From Pterobdella sp. o SKG-2022 (lineage: Eukaryota > Annelida > Clitellata > Hirudinida > Piscicolidae): a stretch of DNA of 64,000 nucleotides. The position numbers and the translations under genes were made by a program. Under the pieces are notes generated by a model. The model had not been told where the DNA came from, did not search any database, and worked only from the letters and a program-made list of their open reading frames with translations. Below, piece after piece: positions 56,585-64,000 of this stretch. The stretch covers positions 6,665,164 through 6,729,163 of the forward strand of contig OZ038320.1 of assembly GCA_964035795.1 (NCBI GenBank), given 5' to 3'. The stretch's first letter is position 1, and every line of letters begins with the position of its first letter.

Positions 56585-56735
56585 GAAGTGTTTGGGTCGG
56601 TGGGACAAGGGTTCGAATCCCGGTCCAAACAGGCGAGTGGAGGTAAATTTATTTCATACTAAATGCTGTTTCGCATGCTTGAATTACCTAGTTGGTTAGG
56701 GTGTCAAGTTTTGACGACTTGGAAAAAACTGAATG
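56585..56735 (+). repeat. tRNA-derived fragments (SINE-like)
   Basis: TGTTTGG and CCAAACA (about 56588-56630) form a perfect seven-base acceptor stem around a T-arm (GGGTTCGAATCCC), with the D- and anticodon arms missing. About 60 nt later, TAGTTGGTTAGGG resembles a D-arm and CAAGT-TTTGACG-ACTTG is a perfect anticodon stem-loop (TGA). The two pieces are in reverse order for a normal tRNA. A decayed SINE or two nested tRNA remnants is the simplest reading. Confidence 0.4.
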
Positions 56736-57000
56736 GATTTTTATAAGATGGAAATTTTTTATGCAATATATATTTCATTTATTTTTTTTTAATAGTATTT
56801 GAAATCGAATGATACAAATATTTTTCCCTCGATACTAACAAGTTTTTTCTTAAATGGACATGAATTTTGAATCGATTGGAGTAAAAATAATATTTCATTA
56901 TTAAATAATTACATGTTATATGTAAAAGAGTGATAATTATAAAGTTTCAATACAGTTATTATTATATACATTCTAACGTTAGGTGTTTGTTCTCCTTTTG

Positions 57001-59372
57001 TTAGAGCCTTGGTTTGGCATACAAAAAATATCTTTTTCTATTGATTGAACTCGGTTCCTCAGAATAAAGACAGCTTTTGAGACTGGTATGGGAATGCTGA
57101 TTGGGGAAAGACTTTTTGAAAAAAATTTTATCTTTAAGGGTATTATTTTTACTGCATTTATTGGAGTTTTGTGGCTTCGCATATTTGCAATCATACAATC
57201 GACACGGAGTCTTCTCCTCAACTTCTTGGACCGATTCTTCGTCCCAAGCATTACTTGGAGACTTTCTATTGTTCTTCAAAAACATAAGATTATTTGCTAG
57301 ATTTTCAAATCCTGAATGTATGTCTTCTCTCAAAAGTTCAAAAGCTTTTTTTTTCTTTACTAAAGTCTTTTTTTTATTTCTCCTATCATATACATCATCA
57401 TACCCTAGATAATCATCGCAATATTCGTTTCTATGATCATTGTAACATTTTTTACAATAATCTTTGTAACATTCGTTACGATAATCATTGTAACATTCAT
57501 TACGATAATCATTGTAATACTTGTTACGATGATCATTGTAATATCTTCTCATAGTTTTTCTTTTATGTTTTGGTAAAATTTTCATCAAAAATTGCCCACT
57601 TAGACACTCACTACCATCGAAAGAGATTTGTTTCGAAAGAACTTGGGGGACAGGACTGGTATGGCGTGGGTCTTGTTGAATTTTTTTTAACTTATCTCCA
57701 ATGTTTTCTAAGCTAGGAAGACTAGAGGTTTTCTTGAAGGTTGAAAGAACGTTTGGAGGAGTTAAAACTATGTAATTTATCTGTACAGGGTCTAGGGGAT
57801 CATTTTTCTTTGTAGTTTCACTGGAAGGCAAAGACTCGTTAACTTGGCTAGACTTATTTTCGTGTTTTGGTAGCTCTATATTTTTTTCAACAAAGTGCAC
57901 CGAACGAGAATGACACTGGGGAAATGGTACTTCATTGTGGTGCTGGGGGCTAAAAGGTTTTGCCATGAATTTCAAGTTCCTTTTTAACAACTCTCTGTTG
58001 TGTTCCAAAGATTTATTTATTTTTTTAAATAATTCTTTGTTTTTCTTGGAAATTAATTTAATACTTTTTTCCAATTTTTTTTTACTTTTTATCTTATGAG
58101 AACTCTCTGAAGACGTTTCTTTTGAACCTGTTCCAAGCGTGTTTTCCACTGAGAAATATAAAGTCTAGTAAAGAATTTGGAAAACTACATAAAATATGAA
58201 GTGCAAGAAAATTTCATGAATATAAAAAAAAATAATTTCTCAAAAGTTTCACGTCGGTCGATAAGATTGTTGGTGCATTTTCGAACAAGAAAGGTTGCTA
58301 CAATGCTAGATATGTTTAGTCTTACCACAGGAATATTTAGCGAAAGTTACAGCCATTTTTGCCGTAATGATGAATTCAATAAAAACCTCACAGGCCAACG
58401 TAAAACTTTTCAAAAAAACATTATGACACTAAAACAACATTAAAAAACATTATGACATTCCCAAAAAGTTAAATCTATAAAAAAAATTTCTAAAACTAAA
58501 AAAGAAATATAGCAAAGATCCTAATTTATAGAAAGTTTTATAATTTTGAAACTCTTGCATATAACCGTTTACATTTGAAGAGGCTGGAACTCTGGTCGGT
58601 TGACTTCTCATCACTCAATGATGACAAGCTGATTGAAGACAGAGAGGCAGAAGATTTCCTTTTGTGTTTCTTCTTTGCTTTTCGTCTTTTTTTACGTTTT
58701 TTATTTGATTTGGTTCTTTTTTTGCTTTTCTTTTGCTGAACAAAAATTATAAGTAACTATTGTATTCAGATTCTCATTATAGAAAAAAATTAAATTTTTT
58801 TTAATCATAAATAATTTTGAAAAGATGAAAAGTTGAATTTTATCCTACATAAAGCCCTATTAACAAATTAACTGTTGAAGAGACCCATTAAATCAAATAC
58901 ATTTAATAAGACCACAAAAGTCTTTAACTTTTGGTTTTAAATAAAAATATTTTATTAACGAAAAAACAACTTTTTTAGACGAATCGTCAGAACTTGAGTA
59001 TGTCCCCCACTCTGCATCAAACACACCACCGTAAGAGCTATCACTCTTGTGCCTTTTAGTCTTGTTTTTCATTTTTTTATTTAGGGATTTATCTTTTGAT
59101 TTTGCAACTCTTTTCATGATTTCATTGAAAATCATCATCCTCTTCTTTAATAAAACTTTGCTTCTTTCATCCAAATTTAAAACGCCTAGTAGGTATTGTT
59201 TATCTTCAGCCGATATTTTTTTTGAGTTTTGTATTTTTTCCAGCAACATCATAACCCCGAAACTACTCTTCTTCTTTGGCTTGTTTCTACTGGACTCGTT
59301 ATCCTTAGACCCCCGCACACATCCATCCTCCCCATCTGATGATCTGCTTCCTTTACTATGGCGTCTTCCCAT
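57001..59372 (-). CDS. Lys/Ser-rich protein with octapeptide repeats, three exons (unknown family)
   Basis: Exons 59372-58971, 58735-58573 and 58148-57001 join in phases 0 and 1, giving about 570 residues. Exon 1 starts MGRRHSKGSRSSDGEDG and is Ser/Lys-rich with a short helical part (DKQYLLGVLNLDERSKVLLK). Exon 2 is a basic cluster (KKSKKRTKSNKKRKKRRKAK) followed by a Ser-rich stretch (SSASLSSISLSSLSDE), resembling a nuclear localisation signal plus phosphorylatable segment. Exon 3 starts with a Lys-rich helix and contains five to six copies of an octapeptide near CYNDYRNE (24-bp DNA repeat, about 57420-57545). The exon 1 donor (AAA|GTTGTT) is weak. It resembles the 30-41 kb genes in composition and strand, but I see no alignable domain. 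Confidence 0.65.
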
Positions 59373-60778
59373 ATTTGACTTTTTCTATTTTTGCTTCGTT
59401 GTATTGAGTTTTCTTGATACTTTTGTTATTATTCGTTCATTTTTTAGGGTTTTTTTTGAGTAATTTTATATATTAATTTTTATTTTGTTTATGTATGACG
59501 TTCAGCAAAAAGTACGTTCTGAAGTTCATATAGTATCAAAATTTCACACTTTTTATGAACTTTATAATTTTAACTTTATAAAATCTTAACTTTTGTTTAA
59601 CAAGATACTTGATATAAACTTTTAATCACCAAAAAGCTTTTTGAAATTATTTCAATTACACTAAAACCTCAAAACAAATCATAATTTAGACTTTTAAAAC
59701 GCCCTAATTCCATTGAAAGCTCATCCAATTATTGAGATAAATTTCATAGTTAATTTAAAAGATTAAGCAGGCAGTAGAACTCAAAATTTAAATTAAGCGC
59801 AAAGCTATTCATAAGTCCAACCCACCCATGTATTTGGGCGTTCTGATTACTATGAGCAATCTTATATGGCTCTTTTTAAAACAAAATATGTTCACTTTTT
59901 TTCAAAATTCCACGTTAAAAATGAATTTGAAAACATTATTTTTTTAAAAGACGAGTTGAATCAAACACTCTTATTAACTAAATAATACAAAGCTTTTCTT
60001 GAGTTGAACTCACATTATCAAGTATACAAACTTTCATACTGCATAGTTTGTATACTTGTTAATGGGAGTTCAAGTCAAGAAAAGCTTTTTATTACTCAGT
60101 TAATACAAGTTTTTGGTCCAAATTGTTTTCGCAATGGGCTCACTTATTATTTTTTTTACTAAGCCAGTTTTAGTGATGACCCATAACTGCATGGGTCATT
60201 CAGGATATTGAAAACATTTTCTAGTGTGTGGAATATTAAATAAGAAAAAAAAATTGAGATTTTTATTCTTGCAAAATTATATTCAATTAGGATAAACTTT
60301 TTTTCTGAAAAGTCTAAAGTTGGATCTGCTTTTAAACATCCTTTGCACCCCTCATACCTTTTCAATCAATAATTTCTGTGTTTGAACTAGAAAATTTTTT
60401 TCAAAAAAACTGCCTAAACCTAAGAATATTTTATAAAATTTAATGCTCTAAATGTTGAAATAGGCATAGTAAGATATTTGATTTTTAGTTTAAAGTTTTT
60501 GAAACTTGGGAATTCAAGAAAAAATCAAAAATGAATCTTTTAAGTTCTAAAAATAAAAAATTGATTGAAAAAATAAATTTTGAACAAAAGTGAATTGAAG
60601 CGAATGAAATGGGGCCATTCTGCAGCTTCCTCACAACAGAATATTAATCAAACTTTTTATCGCTTTGATCTCCAGATATATCAACTAATAGACAATTTTA
60701 CTGGACAGAAGAAAAAATATTTGCAAATAATAAAAATAAATTATTTTCACTATTATTATTATTATTATTGTCGATCAT
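59373..60778. other. Intergenic spacer
   Basis: AT-rich, with the foldback element at 59972-60105 and no supported gene. Confidence 0.65.
59972..60105. repeat. Foldback/MITE-like element, 134 bp
   Basis: The left arm (TATTAACTAAATAATACAAAGC, CTTTTCTTGAGTTGAACTC) and the reverse-complementary right arm flank a short centre, with AGTATACAAAC nearest the loop. It belongs to the AAGCTTTT family, with the G of the core changed. Confidence 0.85.
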
Positions 60779-61811
60779 TTAGACTTCGATTAGCTTGATA
60801 ACTTCTTTCACGTACGCCTGCAAACCTAGAGCCCTTTTAGCGCCCACCTTAATAACAATAATAATAATATTTATATTAATAAAAATAATGATAGCTATTA
60901 TCGTTATAATTATAATAATGACCAATTTTAAAAATGAATGAGAATAATAAAACCATATACGGTTATATTATCATAACTGAAAAAACAGCAATAATAAAAT
61001 TTAAAAAATGATAATAATAATAATAATAATACCTCCATGACTTCTTCATGATGTGGCTTGTCATCGCCTTGATGGTTATCCACGCATTTGTTGGTCACCA
61101 AGGACAGTCCCAGGCATCTAATAATAAAAATAATAATAACAATAATAATATTAATAATTGGAATAAAAAAAATAAGAAAGAAAATTTTATAAAAAAGAAT
61201 AATGAAGATAAAAACATTGAAACAATAATGAATAATTTCGAAAATAATGTTATAAAAATTATAAATAAGAAAAAATATTATTTTTATTATGAACCTCAAT
61301 CCACAGTGACGGGCCACTACAACCTCGGGAACAGTACTCATGCCTGGTCAATGAGTCATCAAAATTTAGACTCAATTGATTGATGGGTTTTCAAAAAAAG
61401 CATAAAATGTGAGTTATATTTTGATGAATTTATTGAAAATCAAAATCTGAATTTTTTTTTTTTAAATTTCTGACTAAAAATGTAATTTCAGCTTTAACAT
61501 AAAACGTTAGCTACTACCACTATTACTATTACTACTACAGCTACTACTGAAACACTTTTCAACTGTGAAATCAGTAATGAAGCTGAAATCAAATTAAAAC
61601 TATAATAGATGAAACATAATCACTCACCCACAACGTCAGCTCCAATGATTCTGCAGAACCTCACCTAGAATAAGTGTTTGTAAATATTTACACACCTCCA
61701 CAACTCCCCTCCCCCCCAAATACACACACCTCTGCTGGACTCTCATAGATAGGACCCAGCTGATACAGGTAGACTCCTTGTCTGATGTAGCTCAAATTCA
61801 AATCCTTCCAT

Positions 61812-61888
<77 letters not shown>

Positions 61889-62741
61889 AACTAATATTAA
61901 CAAGACACAAAAAATATTAAAAACATAAGATTGAAATAAAATCCTGAAAACTAAATGAATAAATAAAATGGAGATAAAACGATAATATATATTCTGAATT
62001 ACCTTAGCAACGCCCAGAGCGACTTTTTGCAGTTGCTTGTCGTAAGCTGTAGTTGTTTCCTGGAACCTCACACCAAACCTTTGATGATGATGACAATAAT
62101 AAAAATGAAAACCAATAAAAAAAATTATAGAATCATAAATATATATTTAATTTTCATTATGAGATATGATTGCAGTAAAAAATAACAACAATAATAAGAA
62201 TAATGAATGAAATAACATTGAACTTAAAAAATGAATTTAGGTATATGTCCTATATCATCATCAGATAGCTAATGTAATCATTATCATCATTCCCATCGTC
62301 NNNNNNNNNNNNNNNNNNNNNNNNNNNNNNNNNNNNNNNNNNNNNNNNNNNNNNNNNNNNNNNNNNNNNNNNNNNNNNNNNNNNNNNNNNNNNNNNNNNN
62401 NNNNNNNNNNNNNNNNNNNNNNNNNNNNNNNNNNNNNNNNNNNNNNNNNNNNNNNNNNNNNNNNNNNNNNNNNNNNNNNNNNNNNNNNNNNNNNNNNNNN
62501 GAAAAGATAATGATGATGAAAATGAGGTATAAAAGAAAAACTATGAGAAGCAACTATGATACCAATGATATAAAACAAGTTACAAGAAAAAGATGGGGCA
62601 ACATCATCAATAACAAAAATAGAATAATAATAACAAAATAAAACAATAACTGATAAATACTAACCAATATTGAAATCCTTGTTGATGCCACCGCTAGCAT
62701 TGGTGACCAAGACGACTTTGATCCCCAACAAAGCAAACACT
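60779..62741 (-). CDS. PNP: Purine nucleoside phosphorylase (trimeric type), 3' part; one exon lost in assembly gap
   Basis: Exons seen: 62741-62665, (gap), 62078-62003, 61804-61730, 61664-61628, 61343-61295, 61117-61033 and 60847-60779. Phases agree outside the gap. PNP cleaves inosine and guanosine with phosphate to base plus ribose-1-phosphate in purine salvage (EC 2.4.2.1). Matching blocks are VVLVTNASGGINKDFNIG, RFQETTTAYDKQL, GPIYESPAEV, GADVVGMSTVPEVVVARHCG, SLVTNKC and HHEEVMEV. The Glu of the base-binding site (ESPAE), the Met of GMSTVPEV, the Asn of VTNK and the His of HHEEV are kept. Tyr replaces the usual Phe before that Glu. The N-terminal phosphate/ribose-site exons are upstream of 62741 and not found before 64000. 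The exon for the GDIMLI-RDHI block must be within or next to the 200-N gap. Confidence 0.93.
61811..61886 (+). repeat. (AAT)n microsatellite in a PNP intron
   Basis: A pure AAT array starting about 7 bp from the acceptor of the PNP exon at 61804. It occupies the place of the polypyrimidine tract, read on the minus strand as ATT repeats. Confidence 0.95.
62301..62500. other. Assembly gap (200 N)
   Basis: Exactly 200 undetermined bases, flanked by ATC/ATG-rich simple sequence, inside a PNP intron. The true size is unknown. Confidence 1.
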
Positions 62742-64000
62742 CTGACATAAAAAGTTATCTGGGTTGTTGGTGGATGGGGGTTAGAAGTTGGAGGGGGAGG
62801 GGGGAGAGGGGTGGATAGGAAGCTGTTTGGTGGGTGAATGGATGGGAATGTTGGGGTTGGGTTAGCAATCCATATCTTAATAACTAAGGTTGGCAGTCGT
62901 CAGACTAGATTATTGATCATTATATCTTAACTTTTGAATTGAGCCATTTTTAGAAAAAATTATGACAATAAACGTTAAACGTATACAATGCATTATTCAA
63001 TAACCTATCACGTGTTATTTAAACATGGGAAAAATTAAAATGCTTGTCAGATAATCTTATCTTTGAAGCATTTGGCACTTAAATATATAAGATGGCTTAC
63101 CAAAGTTGAGCAAATTTAAAAATAATTTAATCTGAATGATTTTTTCAAGGCTCATTTATAAAAACAAAAATTCTGAACTCTGAATAGATTCATTAGAAGT
63201 CCTAGCTTTTATTCATAGTTGGAACATTTCATGCAGATTAAAATGTCATTTTTGCAACGAAAGTATATTACTTTTTAAATGAAACTACACACTGTTCAGT
63301 CATTTTTGAGAACTCTAATTCATAATAAAAACCTACGCTATAATAGTATCACTAAGCTAGGTAGTCTTCTGTCAACCTCAGTTAGTTAGACAGATACAGC
63401 AATATAATGTAATAAGCTGAATAAATGCATCATTACAGTCATACAAACACTAAACTTTAAACATGGAATGTCCTTCATAGGCATGCACTCTGCCTTTCAT
63501 GCATACCACCTTGAGTTCAATAGTAATCGATTATTGGTTGTATATGATCGATAGTGGATGATTATTGGTTATAGGATATGACTTTAATGTTTTTCCATTG
63601 ATTTCATAATATATTATTCTAATATCATTAATTGTACATTATTTTTTTTATTTTTTATATGATATTATTGTTCTATGATAGATTATATTTCAGGATAATA
63701 ATATTTTATTATCGACTGTATTAAACTAATGCAACAAACCTGGTTTGCGAACTTTGCGCCTTACAAATTAATTTAACAACAGTATGTATACTAAATGTTT
63801 GTTTCACAATTGATTGTATTAATCATATATTCTCTTTGCATTGTGTTAATTTTATTTCGATATTCATATAGTTTGGTATTCCTTTCACCATTGATCATGT
63901 TACGTAATGGATTTATCTGTACTTAATTTATATTATATGGAATTTTAAAAGTAAGGACAACAAACAAAAAAGTATTTATTAAATGACCCGAAGCTTTTTG
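62742..64000. other. PNP upstream intron or 5' flank
   Basis: I find no PNP N-terminal block such as GRFHxYEGY. A G-rich stretch (62760-62860) and AT-rich DNA fill the space. The last 20 bases match the left arm of the foldback family, cut by the window edge. Confidence 0.6.
63978..64000. repeat. Left arm of a further foldback element, truncated by window end
   Basis: TTTATTAAATGACCCGAAGC followed by TTTTTG aligns with the arm of the copy at 53960 (TTTATTAAGATACGAAGC, TTTTCG). Confidence 0.5.

Larger units (their letters stand above)
53094..57000. other. Intergenic region with LINE remnant, foldback element and tRNA-like pieces
   Basis: Apart from the separately listed elements, this is AT-rich DNA without a supported gene. 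It must contain the promoter of gene A at its left end and the 3' flank of the Lys-rich gene at its right. Confidence 0.65.

Noticed and set aside
56585..56735. A genuine permuted tRNA gene
   Set aside because: The halves do not share a complete acceptor pairing and the anticodon arm is intact in the second piece, so no single mature tRNA can be built.

Overview
The window is AT-rich, intron-bearing eukaryotic DNA full of trinucleotide and dinucleotide microsatellites. A Tbx2/3-type T-box gene, a trimeric-type purine nucleoside phosphorylase (PNP) gene and APE-type LINE remnants indicate an invertebrate bilaterian animal. The T-box residues are close to ecdysozoan/protostome Tbx2/3, but I cannot name the species. 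Gene models were built by hand from reading frames, GT/AG sites and codon phase; none was checked by search or RNA data.

Layout. 1-2300 (minus): a decayed non-LTR retrotransposon running off the left edge, with a 2A-like ribosome-skipping motif, a degenerate zinc finger, an APE endonuclease and a frameshifted reverse transcriptase. 2685-2782: four 29-bp-spaced YY1-like sites. 2800-9130: intergenic, simple repeats. 9195-27304 (plus): Tbx2/3, eight coding exons plus a candidate optional 54-nt exon inside the T-box. 27305-30563: intergenic between convergent genes. 30564-40787 (minus): three head-to-tail two-exon genes for large Lys/Ser-rich, mostly disordered proteins, two of them with Cys-Pro-rich repeats. 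41230-53093 (minus): three tandem paralogous genes (called A, C and B in transcription order) for small single-pass membrane proteins with a signal peptide and a six-cysteine, discoidin/F-type-lectin-like ectodomain. 57001-59372 (minus): a fourth Lys/Ser-rich gene. 60779-62741 (minus): the 3' part of PNP, interrupted by a 200-N assembly gap.

The most novel content is the 30-59 kb block. It holds seven same-strand genes that I do not recognise as known families: a three-member receptor-like family with an exactly conserved C-x6-C-x18-C core and matching intron phases, flanked by fast-evolving-looking basic/Cys-Pro proteins. A foldback element family with the arm motif AAGCTTTTCG is scattered through the region. 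A shared function, for example reproductive or surface recognition, is speculation; the sequence shows only co-orientation and paralogy.
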